A stretch of DNA of 54,256 nucleotides, taken from Clostridiales bacterium. Its GTDB lineage: Bacteria; Bacillota; Clostridia; Christensenellales; Aristaeellaceae. This document shows positions 42,282 through 50,214 of the stretch, piece after piece. The number at the start of each line of letters is the position of its first letter. Position 1 is the stretch's first letter. The notes beneath the pieces are model-generated. The model saw only the letters and a list, made by a program, of their open reading frames with translations, did not search any database and was not told the origin of the DNA. The stretch spans positions 1 through 54,256 of the forward strand of contig SVHC01000021.1 of NCBI GenBank assembly GCA_015056055.1, given 5' to 3'. The translations under genes were made by a program, and so were the position numbers.

Positions 42282-42377
42282 CGCAGCTGACACAGCAAGA
42301 ATACCGCGTATTCCTTCGAATCCGCCGGTCCGCGCGACGGCGCTGCGCATCCGTCCGCTATTCTTAAAACAGCAAGC

Positions 42378-42418
42378 AAAAATCCTTACAATTTTTCTTT
42401 CATTCCTAAGGATTTTTT
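42378..42418 (+). terminator. terminator after the phosphodiesterase gene
   Basis: AAAAATCCTTA pairs with TAAGGATTTTT around an 18-base loop; a T-run is present. Confidence 0.7.
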
Positions 42419-42448
42419 CGTTTGCGGGGATTTGTCAGAGCTCTGTGC

Positions 42449-42478
42449 GGCATCCGCTATGGTGGGTGCCCTTTTTTT
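42449..42478 (+). terminator. second terminator before the amylase gene
   Basis: GGCATCC pairs with GGGTGCC (one wobble) and seven T follow. Confidence 0.65.
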
Positions 42479-42529
42479 GCACTTTTCCCTATTTTGTTCG
42501 TTTTAAGCCAAAAACATGTTTATTACAAC

Positions 42530-42557
42530 TTGATTTTTGACGCAGATGTGATATACT
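42530..42557 (+). promoter_or_regulatory. promoter of the amylase gene
   Basis: TTGATT, 16 bases, TATACT, about 80 bases before the start codon. Confidence 0.5.
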
Positions 42558-42637
42558 GAAAGCTATATTAAGAGTATATTTAGCGCTTTATTCGGTATCG
42601 TTTCCGGAATCGTTTTCGACAAGGAGGAATATGCATT

Positions 42638-44104
42638 ATGAAAAGGTGCCTCGCACTGTGCCTTGCGCTTTTGATGTTGCCCGCCTCCACCCTGGCGGAA
42701 AACCGGGTGTTTTATGAAATCTTCCCCGCCTCTTTCCGCGATTCCGACGGCGACGGCTGCGGCGATCTGAATGGCATTACCGAAATGCTGGATTACATTG
42801 CTGACCTTGGCGCGGAGGGAATCTGGCTGATGCCCATCTGCCCCTCGCCGACTTACCACAAATATGACGTGACCGATTATAAGGCAATCGCGCCCGAATA
42901 CGGCACGATGGAGGATTTTGATCGCCTTGCGGCGGAAACAGATGCACGTGGTATCAGGCTTTTGGTGGATCTCGTGCTGAACCATTCCTCCAGCCTGCAT
43001 CCGTGGTTTCTGGAAGCAAGTCGCTGCCTGGCAAACGGCGAAGAAAGCCCCTATACCGACTATTACCATTTCTCGCAGGAAGCAATCCCCGGCTGGCACA
43101 CCGTTCCCGGCGCACCCGGCTGGTATTACGAGGGCGGATTCACCTATGAAATGCCTGATCTGAATCTCGATAACGAAAGCCTGCGGCAGGAAATTCTTTC
43201 CATCTGCAAATTCTGGATTGATCACGGCGTGGACGGATTCCGTCTGGACGCAGTTTTGCACTATTACGGCGAAGACATTGCGCAGAACGTGGCCTTCCTC
43301 ACATGGCTGATGGAACATCTGCGCGAAATGAAGCCGGACATTTATGTCGTTGGCGAGGCATGGAAGGATGCCGGAACCATTGCGCAGTATTATCCTTCGG
43401 GAATCTCTTCCCTGTTCAACTTTCCCTTTTCCGGTGCGGAGGGCGAAATCGTAAATGCCATTCGTTCCAAGAAAGGCGCAAGTTTCGCAAAGAAGGCTGA
43501 AAAATGGTACGCCACGGTTTCCGCAAACGGCGGCGTGGATGCACCGTTCCTATCCAATCATGATAATGCCCGCGTTGCAGGCACCCTGATGCAGAAAACA
43601 GCCAACCTGAAACTGGCCGCCTCCATGATGCTGACCCTGCCCGGAAATCCTTTCATCTACTACGGTGAGGAAATCGGCATGACCGGCAGCGGACGCGACG
43701 AAAACAAGCGTCTGCCGATGATCTGGGGTGAAAACGAGTCCATCTGTCTGCCGCCCGCAAATGCGGACCAAACTGCATCCTGCCAGGGCAGCGTTCGGGA
43801 GCAGCTTCACGATCCCGCATCCCTTTTGAATCACTACAAAACCCTGACCGCACTGCGCAAGCAGTATCCCGCCATTGCAAACGGCACTCTCACCGCACTG
43901 GAAACGGAAAACAACAGCGTTTGCGCGTATCGTCTGGAATATAGTGGAGAAACTATTTTCGTAATGCACAATCTGGGCCGCAAGGAAGCCACCGTCGCAT
44001 TCAGCGGCAGTCTCGTTGCCGCTCTGCCCTGCGCAGAAGGAGAAATCCTTTTGAACGATGGCATGCTGACGCTTCCCGCGCAGTCCACCGCAATCCTGAA
44101 ATAA
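42638..44104 (+). CDS. secreted GH13 alpha-amylase
   Basis: The 488-aa protein has a signal peptide (MKRCLALCLALLMLPASTLA, cut before ENRV) and a GH13 barrel. Conserved regions are DLVLNH (110-116), GFRLDAV with nucleophile Asp204, VVGEAW with acid/base Glu240, and SNHDN with Asp309. A C-terminal beta domain follows. It cleaves alpha-1,4 bonds of starch or maltodextrin outside the cell. There is no lipobox, sortase motif or starch-binding module, so it is probably released. AAGGAGG lies ten bases before the ATG. glgP follows after 39 bp and malQ after that, a starch/glycogen cluster. Confidence 0.94.
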   Translation: MKRCLALCLALLMLPASTLAENRVFYEIFPASFRDSDGDGCGDLNGITEMLDYIADLGAEGIWLMPICPSPTYHKYDVTDYKAIAPEYGTMEDFDRLAAETDARGIRLLVDLVLNHSSSLHPWFLEASRCLANGEESPYTDYYHFSQEAIPGWHTVPGAPGWYYEGGFTYEMPDLNLDNESLRQEILSICKFWIDHGVDGFRLDAVLHYYGEDIAQNVAFLTWLMEHLREMKPDIYVVGEAWKDAGTIAQYYPSGISSLFNFPFSGAEGEIVNAIRSKKGASFAKKAEKWYATVSANGGVDAPFLSNHDNARVAGTLMQKTANLKLAASMMLTLPGNPFIYYGEEIGMTGSGRDENKRLPMIWGENESICLPPANADQTASCQGSVREQLHDPASLLNHYKTLTALRKQYPAIANGTLTALETENNSVCAYRLEYSGETIFVMHNLGRKEATVAFSGSLVAALPCAEGEILLNDGMLTLPAQSTAILK

Positions 44105-44143
44105 AACGCAATCCTCTTAGTTTGAAGGAAGGGAGCCATCACG

Positions 44144-46372
44144 ATGCTGACCAAACTGACCAACTACGCAAAAAAGCCCATCGCCGAGTGCACCAATGAG
44201 GAAATCTATGCCGCCCTTATGCAGCTGACCAAAGATCTTGCTGCAAAGCGTCCGGTTACATCCGGCAACCGCAAACTTTATTACGTTTCGGCGGAATTCC
44301 TGCTGGGCAAACTGCTCAGCAACAACCTGATCAATCTGGGCATCCGCGAGGAGGTTTCCGCCGCGCTGAAAGAAGCCGGAAAATCGCTTTCCGAAATCGA
44401 AGAGTGCGAAAACGAGCCGTCCCTCGGCAACGGCGGTCTGGGAAGACTGGCAGCATGCTTCCTTGACTCCATTGCAACCCTGCAGCTGCCCGGCGACGGT
44501 ATTGGCCTGAATTACCATTTCGGCCTGTTCCGCCAGCTTTTCCGCGAAGAAAAGCAGTATGAAGTTCCCAATCCCTGGATTACCGACGACGGCTGGCTGG
44601 AAAAGACGGACGTTGCCTTTACCATTCCGTTCAACGGCTTCTCCCTCAAATCCCGCATGTACGATATCGCCGTTCTGGGCTATGAGGGCGGCGCAAACCG
44701 CCTGCACCTGTTCGACGTGACCACGCTGGACGAGGACCTTGTGAAGGACGGCATCAATTTTGACAAGACCGACATTGCCCACAATCTGACCCTGTTCCTC
44801 TATCCGGATGACAGCGACCGCGCAGGCCATCTGCTTCGCATCTATCAGCAGTACTTCATGGTCAGCAATGCCGCGCAGTACATTCTCGCGCAGGAAAAGG
44901 CCATGGATCACACCCTGAAATCGCTGGATAAGCATGTGGTTATCCAAATCAATGACACGCATCCTTCGCTCATCATTCCCGAACTGATCCGCCTTTTGAC
45001 CGCAGAGGGCATCTCCACGGACGAGGCAATCCGCATTGTTTCCAATACCTGTGCCTACACCAACCACACCATTCTTGCAGAGGCACTGGAAAAGTGGCCG
45101 CTGGAGTACCTTGAAGAGGTCGTTCCGCATCTGGTTCCCATCATTCTGGAGCTGGATAAACGCGTTAAGGCCAAGTACGAGGATGAAAAGCTGCACATTC
45201 TGGACGAAAGCGGCCGTGTTCACATGGCGCACATGGATATGCATTACGGATTCAGCGTAAACGGCGTTGCCGCGCTGCATACCGAAATCCTCAAATCCAC
45301 TGAGCTTGCACCCTTCTACGCCATTTATCCGGAAAAGTTCAACAACAAGACCAACGGCATCACCTTCCGCCGCTGGATCATGAGCTGCAACCCCGAACTG
45401 TGCGAATATATCACCTCGCTGATCGGTGACGGCTGGAAAAAGGACGCCACCGAGCTTGAAAAGCTGCTCGCCTTCAAGGAGGATGACGAAGTTCTCAATC
45501 GCATGCTCGCCATCAAGGAAAACAACAAAAAGGCGCTGGCAAAGGAGCTTGATCTCAACCCAGATTCCATTTTCGATATCCAGATCAAGCGTCTGCACGA
45601 ATACAAGCGCCAGCAGATGAACGCGCTGTACGCCATCTACAAGTATTTTGAAATCAAATCCGGCAAGCTGCCCGCCCGCCCGATCACCATGATCTTCGGC
45701 GCAAAGGCCGCACCCGCCTATATCATCGCAAAGGATATTATCCACCTGATTCTGTGCCTGTCCAAAATCGTGCGCGAGGATCCGGAAGTCAGCCCGTATC
45801 TGAAGATCGTGATGGTGGAGAATTACAACGTCACCTTCGCGGAAAAGCTGATTCCCGCCTGCGATATTTCCGAACAGATTTCCCTCGCTTCCAAGGAAGC
45901 CAGCGGCACCGGCAACATGAAATTCATGCTCAACGGCGCGGTCACACTCGGAACCATGGACGGCGCGAACGTAGAAATCTCCGAGCTGGTCGGCGAAGAC
46001 AATATCTATATCTTCGGCGAATCCAGCGACGCCGTTATCGAAAAGTATGCAAAGCGTTCCTACCGCTCCGCCGATATCTATGACGGTGATCCTCTGGTTG
46101 AAAAGCTCGTTGACTTCATCATCGATAAGAAGATGATCCGCATCGGCGATCCCATTTGCCTCGGCCGCCTGTATAAGGATATCATCGTGAAGGACTGGTT
46201 CATGGCGCTGCTTGACCTGCGCGCCTATATCGACGAGAAGGAACGTGCCTTCGCCGATTACGAAAACCGCCGCGAATGGGCGCAAAAGATGCTCGTGAAT
46301 ACCGCAAAGGCCGGATTCTTCTCCTCCGACCGCACGATTGCGCAGTATAACGAGGATATCTGGAAGCTGTAA
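44144..46372 (+). CDS. glgP: glycogen/starch phosphorylase
   Basis: The 742-aa enzyme releases glucose-1-phosphate from alpha-1,4-glucan ends. Landmarks are [13 protein letters not shown], the [20 protein letters not shown] glycine loop, QINDTHPSL, and the pyridoxal-phosphate lysine Lys593 in [13 protein letters not shown]. The length is slightly short of the usual 800-840, as in other Clostridial forms. GAAGGAAGGGAG precedes the ATG, 39 bp after the amylase gene, so they may share a transcript. The large minus-strand frame over glgP and malQ is a shadow. Confidence 0.97.
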   Translation: MLTKLTNYAKKPIAECTNEEIYAALMQLTKDLAAKRPVTSGNRKLYYVSAEFLLGKLLSNNLINLGIREEVSAALKEAGKSLSEIEECENEPSLGNGGLGRLAACFLDSIATLQLPGDGIGLNYHFGLFRQLFREEKQYEVPNPWITDDGWLEKTDVAFTIPFNGFSLKSRMYDIAVLGYEGGANRLHLFDVTTLDEDLVKDGINFDKTDIAHNLTLFLYPDDSDRAGHLLRIYQQYFMVSNAAQYILAQEKAMDHTLKSLDKHVVIQINDTHPSLIIPELIRLLTAEGISTDEAIRIVSNTCAYTNHTILAEALEKWPLEYLEEVVPHLVPIILELDKRVKAKYEDEKLHILDESGRVHMAHMDMHYGFSVNGVAALHTEILKSTELAPFYAIYPEKFNNKTNGITFRRWIMSCNPELCEYITSLIGDGWKKDATELEKLLAFKEDDEVLNRMLAIKENNKKALAKELDLNPDSIFDIQIKRLHEYKRQQMNALYAIYKYFEIKSGKLPARPITMIFGAKAAPAYIIAKDIIHLILCLSKIVREDPEVSPYLKIVMVENYNVTFAEKLIPACDISEQISLASKEASGTGNMKFMLNGAVTLGTMDGANVEISELVGEDNIYIFGESSDAVIEKYAKRSYRSADIYDGDPLVEKLVDFIIDKKMIRIGDPICLGRLYKDIIVKDWFMALLDLRAYIDEKERAFADYENRREWAQKMLVNTAKAGFFSSDRTIAQYNEDIWKL

Positions 46373-46397
46373 AAAGCGAGGCACAGCCACTGCAATT

Positions 46398-46501
46398 TCC
46401 ACCTCATCCGTCGGCTGACGCCGCCACCTTCTCCTCAAGGAGAAGGCCAAAGGCTTCCCCCTCCGGGGGAAGCTGTCGCGCGAAGCGTGACTGATGAGGG
46501 C
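46398..46501. repeat. dispersed repeat family A, copy 2 (two facing halves)
   Basis: One half reads CACCTCATCCGTCGG, then CACCTTCTCCTCAAGGAGAAGGC. The second half is the related block inverted: CTTCCCCCTCCGGGGGAAGC, then CGTGACTGATGAGGGCG. Together they form a large inverted structure between glgP and malQ. Confidence 0.75.
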
Positions 46502-46552
46502 GTATCCAATATCCCTGATACAAAACTCCCCAAACTTTGAAAGGAGGATACC

Positions 46553-48019
46553 ATGGCTGATATTCTCGCCGCGCGTCAAGCGGGCATACTGCTGCCGATT
46601 TCTTCCCTTCCGTCCCGGCACGGCATTGGAGACATGGGTCCGGGCGCACATTCGCTTCTGCCCCATCTGGCAAAGGCCGGGGTTCGGGTATGGCAGATTC
46701 TGCCGCTGAATCCGCTGGGATTCGGCAATTCGCCTTACCAGCCCTATTCCTCGTTTGCAGGCGACCCGATTTATCTGAATCTGGACGCACTGGGCGTAAG
46801 CGCGCCGGATTATAAGAAGACCGCCACCCGCGTGGATTATGAAGCCGTGCGCGCATTCAAGGAGCCCTATCTGAAAAAGGCATTCGAAAAGTTCGTGCCC
46901 GACGAAGGATACGAAACCTTCATTCAGCAAAAATGGGTAAAAGATTACGCCGTATTCATCACGTTCAAGAAGCACAATGACATGCGCTGCTGGATCGAAT
47001 GGCCCGCCGCCATGAAAAACTGGGCATACGAGCACGCGGTTGACCTTTCCGAATACGACGAGGACATCCGCTATGAAATGTTCCTGCAGTACGAATTCTA
47101 CCGCCAGTGGATGGCGCTGAAAAACGCCGCAAACGAACTGGGCATCAGCGTGATGGGCGATATTCCCTTCTACGTGGGAATCGACTCCCTTGACGTATGG
47201 AGCGGAAAGGAAAACTTCCTGCTGGAGACCGATGGCAGACCCACATTCATTGCGGGCGTGCCGCCGGATTATTTCAGCGCAACCGGTCAGCGCTGGGGCA
47301 ATCCCATCTATGACTGGGAGCACATGCAGAAAACGAACTTCGCATTCTGGCTGGAACGCCTGCGCGCAAACAGTCAGCTGTTTGACATTATCCGAATCGA
47401 CCATTTCCGCGCATTCGATACGTACTGGTCCATCCCCGGCGAGAATCCCACCGCCGAATTCGGCGAGTGGCTGGAAGCGCCCGGCTATGAATTCTTTGAT
47501 ACCGTGCGCGAAGTGCTGCCGAGCCTCAACATCGTGGCCGAGGACCTCGGCGACCTGCGCGACGAAGTGCATGAGCTGCGCGACCATTACGACCTGATGG
47601 GCATGAAAATCGTTCAGTTCTTCCTTTCTCCGGGCGACTCCATGAAGCACGATGATGAGGATGAAAAGGAAAGCGCCATCATCTACACCGGCACGCACGA
47701 TAACCAGACCATTCTGGGCTTCTATAAGTCCCGCACCGCCGACGAGCGCCGCGCCTACCGCAAGGCATTTATGCAGGCAGGCTACAAGAAGGGTTCCCTT
47801 TCCGAAAAGTTTGCCCGCTTCGCCCTTGACGATGCCGCGCGCCTTGCCATCATTCCGGCGCAGGATATTATCGGCCTTGACGATCGCGCCCGCCTGAATA
47901 CCCCCGGCACCGTGGGGTCCCCCAACTGGGAATGGCGCATGGATTCGCATTATCCGCTTTTGAAGGGGCTGAAAGCCTTCAAGCGCGCGATCAAACTGAG
48001 CGGTCGCACAAAAGAATAA
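46553..48019 (+). CDS. malQ: 4-alpha-glucanotransferase
   Basis: This 488-aa GH77 amylomaltase moves alpha-1,4-glucan chains between maltodextrins. It starts LLPISSLPSRHGIGDMGPGA, and has the nucleophile region IIRIDHFRAFDTYW, acid/base IVAEDLGDL, and YTGTHDNQTILGF. The C-terminus GTVGSPNWEWRM is diagnostic. AAAGGAGG precedes the ATG. Working with GlgP, it lets the cell use short maltodextrins. Confidence 0.97.
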   Translation: MADILAARQAGILLPISSLPSRHGIGDMGPGAHSLLPHLAKAGVRVWQILPLNPLGFGNSPYQPYSSFAGDPIYLNLDALGVSAPDYKKTATRVDYEAVRAFKEPYLKKAFEKFVPDEGYETFIQQKWVKDYAVFITFKKHNDMRCWIEWPAAMKNWAYEHAVDLSEYDEDIRYEMFLQYEFYRQWMALKNAANELGISVMGDIPFYVGIDSLDVWSGKENFLLETDGRPTFIAGVPPDYFSATGQRWGNPIYDWEHMQKTNFAFWLERLRANSQLFDIIRIDHFRAFDTYWSIPGENPTAEFGEWLEAPGYEFFDTVREVLPSLNIVAEDLGDLRDEVHELRDHYDLMGMKIVQFFLSPGDSMKHDDEDEKESAIIYTGTHDNQTILGFYKSRTADERRAYRKAFMQAGYKKGSLSEKFARFALDDAARLAIIPAQDIIGLDDRARLNTPGTVGSPNWEWRMDSHYPLLKGLKAFKRAIKLSGRTKE

Positions 48020-48029
48020 TCACCAACTG

Positions 48030-48063
48030 TAAATCCCCGAATTCGATGAATTCGGGGATTTTT
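48030..48063 (+). terminator. malQ terminator
   Basis: AAATCCCCGAATTC pairs perfectly with GAATTCGGGGATTT around a three-base loop, followed by more T. Confidence 0.93.
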
Positions 48064-48065
48064 AT

Positions 48066-48122
48066 GGCTACACCTCATCCGCCTGCCTGCGTCAGGCACC
48101 TTCTCCTCAAGGAGAAGGCTGC
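48066..48122. repeat. dispersed repeat family A, copy 3
   Basis: CACCTCATCCGCCTGCCTGC, then CACCTTCTCCTCAAGGAGAAGGC. It ends one base before the -35 box of the next gene's promoter. Confidence 0.75.
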
Positions 48123-48123
48123 C

Positions 48124-48152
48124 TTGCATACCGCGCTGAACTGTGATATAAT
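48124..48152 (+). promoter_or_regulatory. promoter of the EamA transporter gene
   Basis: TTGCAT, 17 bases, TATAAT, directly abutting repeat A copy 3; GGGAG precedes the ATG at 48187. Confidence 0.72.
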
Positions 48153-48186
48153 CTTGCAGAAAATCAATCTGTTTGGGAGAACAGCT

Positions 48187-49242
48187 ATGAAAGCAAAACA
48201 TATCGCCACGATATATGCCATTGCGGCGGCGGCGCTGTATGCCATCAACGTTCCGTTTTCCAAGCTTCTTCTGAATTCGGTGCAGCCGACCATGATGGCG
48301 GCATTCCTGTATCTGGGTGCAGGATTGGGACTATTTGCCTATGGCGCAATTTCGAAAGCAACAGGCAAGGCGGCGCAAACCGAACCACTGACGAAAAAGG
48401 AGCTTCCCTACACCATTGCAATGGTGATTCTGGACATTATCGCGCCGATTCTGCTGATGCTGGGCATTCAATCTTCAAACGCCGCGAACGTTTCCCTGAT
48501 CAACAATTTTGAAATCGTTGCGACCTCTATCATCGCGCTGGTAATTTTTAAGGAAGTCATTTCCAGACGGCTGTGGATTGCGATTGGCCTTGTAATCGCC
48601 GCAAGCGTTCTTCTTACCTTCGAAGGCGCGGGATCGTTCGACTTCAACGTCGGCTCCCTGTTTGTCTTTGGCGCATGCGTGTGCTGGGGCTTCGAAAACA
48701 ACTGCACCAAAATGATCAGCCACAAAAGCTCCGTGGAAATCGTCGTGATCAAGGGCATTTTCTCGGGTCTTGGCAGTCTGATCGTTGCGCTGGTGATTGG
48801 CGAAAGCCTGCCTTCCGTGCTCTATGTACTGTGCACGCTGCTGCTCGGATTCGTTTCCTATGGTCTGAGCATCCATTTTTACATCATGGGTCAGCGTGAC
48901 CTGGGTGCGGCAAAGACCAGCGCCTACTACTCCATTGCTCCGTTCCTGGGCGTGGCATTCGGCATGCTGATCCTGGGCGAAAGACCGGGAATTCAGTTTT
49001 ACGCCGCCCTGATCGTCATGATCATCAGCACATATTTTATGATCAAGGACACCGTCGAACTGCAGCACACCCACGAGCATACGCACACGCATAGCCATGA
49101 GCACCGCCACGGGGACATCGTGCATGCCCATGAGCACGCACACACGCATACGCATCTGCATATTCATGCCGAAAACAACGACTCCCACGACCATACACAC
49201 AAACAGCCGCTTCAAATTCATACGCACGCGCACTCCGCATAG
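48187..49242 (+). CDS. EamA/DMT transporter with His-rich tail
   Basis: The 351-aa membrane protein has about ten hydrophobic helices in two EamA halves (residues 1-140 and 150-290), e.g. ATIYAIAAAALYAINVPFSK and SIHFYIMGQRDLGAAKTSAY. The last 58 residues are a soluble tail with 22 histidines, mostly alternating (HTHEHTHTHSHEHRH, HEHAHTHTHLHIH), which should bind Zn, Ni, Co or Cu. The family exports metabolites and amino acids; the tail suggests metal transport or metal-sensing, an inference. The start is at GGGAG-ATG; a start 85 codons upstream falls inside malQ. It has its own promoter. Confidence 0.9.
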   Translation: MKAKHIATIYAIAAAALYAINVPFSKLLLNSVQPTMMAAFLYLGAGLGLFAYGAISKATGKAAQTEPLTKKELPYTIAMVILDIIAPILLMLGIQSSNAANVSLINNFEIVATSIIALVIFKEVISRRLWIAIGLVIAASVLLTFEGAGSFDFNVGSLFVFGACVCWGFENNCTKMISHKSSVEIVVIKGIFSGLGSLIVALVIGESLPSVLYVLCTLLLGFVSYGLSIHFYIMGQRDLGAAKTSAYYSIAPFLGVAFGMLILGERPGIQFYAALIVMIISTYFMIKDTVELQHTHEHTHTHSHEHRHGDIVHAHEHAHTHTHLHIHAENNDSHDHTHKQPLQIHTHAHSA

Positions 49243-49263
49243 CAAATCATTCATACATACAAC

Positions 49264-49298
49264 AACCCCGACCCGTGAGCAAATCACAGGCCGGGGTT
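49264..49298. terminator. bidirectional terminator
   Basis: AACCCCGACCCGTGA pairs with TCACAGGCCGGGGTT (two mismatches); T-rich DNA follows on the plus strand. It separates the transporter from the convergent sugar transferase gene. Confidence 0.85.
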
Positions 49299-49305
49299 TC
49301 TGTTT

Positions 49306-49977
49306 TTATCTTGCGCCTTCGCCATCGAAGACAATGTGCACGGTTTTGAGCACGCATTTGAAATCCATGGCGAGGGAACGGTTTTTGATATACTCCATAT
49401 CGTAGATGATCTTCTCCGGCGGACGGAGGTCATAGCCGCCGTTCACCTGTGCCCAGCCGGTGAGACCGGGCTTTACGGCAAGCCTGCGCGAGAAACCGGG
49501 CAGACGCTCTTCAAACGCCTCGTAAAAAAACTGTCTTTCCGGACGCGGGCCGACAAGGCTCATATCGCCCTTCAAGATGTTCCAAATCTGCGGGAGCTCG
49601 TCAAGACGCGTCTTGCGAAGGATGCGGCCTACTTTGGTCACGCGGGGGTCATACTTTTCCGCCCACTGGGGACCTGCGGCTTCGGCATCCGTCCTCATAG
49701 AACGGAATTTCAAAAGCGTGAACGGTCGACCGTCCGTGCCAAGGCGCTCCTGCCGATAGATGATGGGGCCATTTGAATCCAGCCGCACAAACACGGCGAT
49801 AATCGCGATCGGAAGCAAAAGCAGAATCCCGCCGAAAAGGCCAACGCAAAAATCAATCGCACGCTTCACGGCATCGTAAACCGGCTTTTTTGCAATCTCC
49901 GTGCTGGGCAAAATGCGCATTGCATCCGCAAACGCCTTGCCTGATTTGGCGGCTTCCCTTTCCCATGCTATATTCAT
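49306..49977 (-). CDS. priming sugar transferase (undecaprenyl-phosphate type)
   Basis: The 223-aa protein is a short bacterial sugar transferase (PF02397, WbaP C-terminal domain): one membrane helix at about 43-66, then YRQERLGTDGRPFTLLKFRS, RVTKVGRILRKTRLDELPQI, NILKGDMSLVGPRPER and PGLTGWAQVNGGY. It loads the first sugar phosphate onto undecaprenyl phosphate for capsule, exopolysaccharide or glycoprotein synthesis. No other polysaccharide genes are nearby. It is a single gene with its own promoter. Confidence 0.93.
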   Translation of the reverse strand: MNIAWEREAAKSGKAFADAMRILPSTEIAKKPVYDAVKRAIDFCVGLFGGILLLLPIAIIAVFVRLDSNGPIIYRQERLGTDGRPFTLLKFRSMRTDAEAAGPQWAEKYDPRVTKVGRILRKTRLDELPQIWNILKGDMSLVGPRPERQFFYEAFEERLPGFSRRLAVKPGLTGWAQVNGGYDLRPPEKIIYDMEYIKNRSLAMDFKCVLKTVHIVFDGEGAR

Positions 49978-50042
49978 TCAAACACAATCCTTGTACCGTT
50001 TTTTGCTTTGGTATGCGCAAGCAGAATCATGCGCACTGTTAT

Positions 50043-50071
50043 AGTATATAACATCCGGCAGGAAAATGCAA
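50043..50071 (-). promoter_or_regulatory. promoter of the sugar transferase gene
   Basis: On the minus strand TTGCAT, 17 bases, TATACT, about 65 bases before the start codon. Confidence 0.6.
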
Positions 50072-50137
50072 GTTTCGCCGAAAAACTGCCGCAGAAAGCC
50101 CCCTGACGAAAGGGGGGGGACGATGTTCAAAGCATTT

Positions 50138-50207
50138 TGGAGAGAAACATTCTCTCCCTCAGTCAGCCTATCGGCTGCCAGCTCCCTCATCAGAGGGAGC
50201 CACGCCA
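50138..50207. repeat. dispersed repeat family A, copy 4 (diverged)
   Basis: Contains CTCTCCCTCAGTCAGCCTAT, then GCCAGCTCCCTCATCAGAGGGAGCC, with a GCTCCCT/AGGGAGC hairpin, just after the 3' end of the glycosidase-like gene. Confidence 0.6.
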
Positions 50208-50214
50208 CAACGCC

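Larger units (their letters stand above)
42217..42637. other. gap between phosphodiesterase and amylase genes
   Basis: No gene is present. In order it holds repeat B (42217-42281), a terminator at 42378-42418, a second terminator at 42449-42478, and the amylase promoter at 42530-42557. Confidence 0.7.

Noticed and set aside
44117-47950. 1277-codon minus-strand frame spanning glgP and malQ
   Set aside because: Both plus-strand genes are unmistakable. The antisense frame crosses their intergenic repeat and has no domain I can recognise; it exists because TTA, CTA and TCA codons are rare in these genes.
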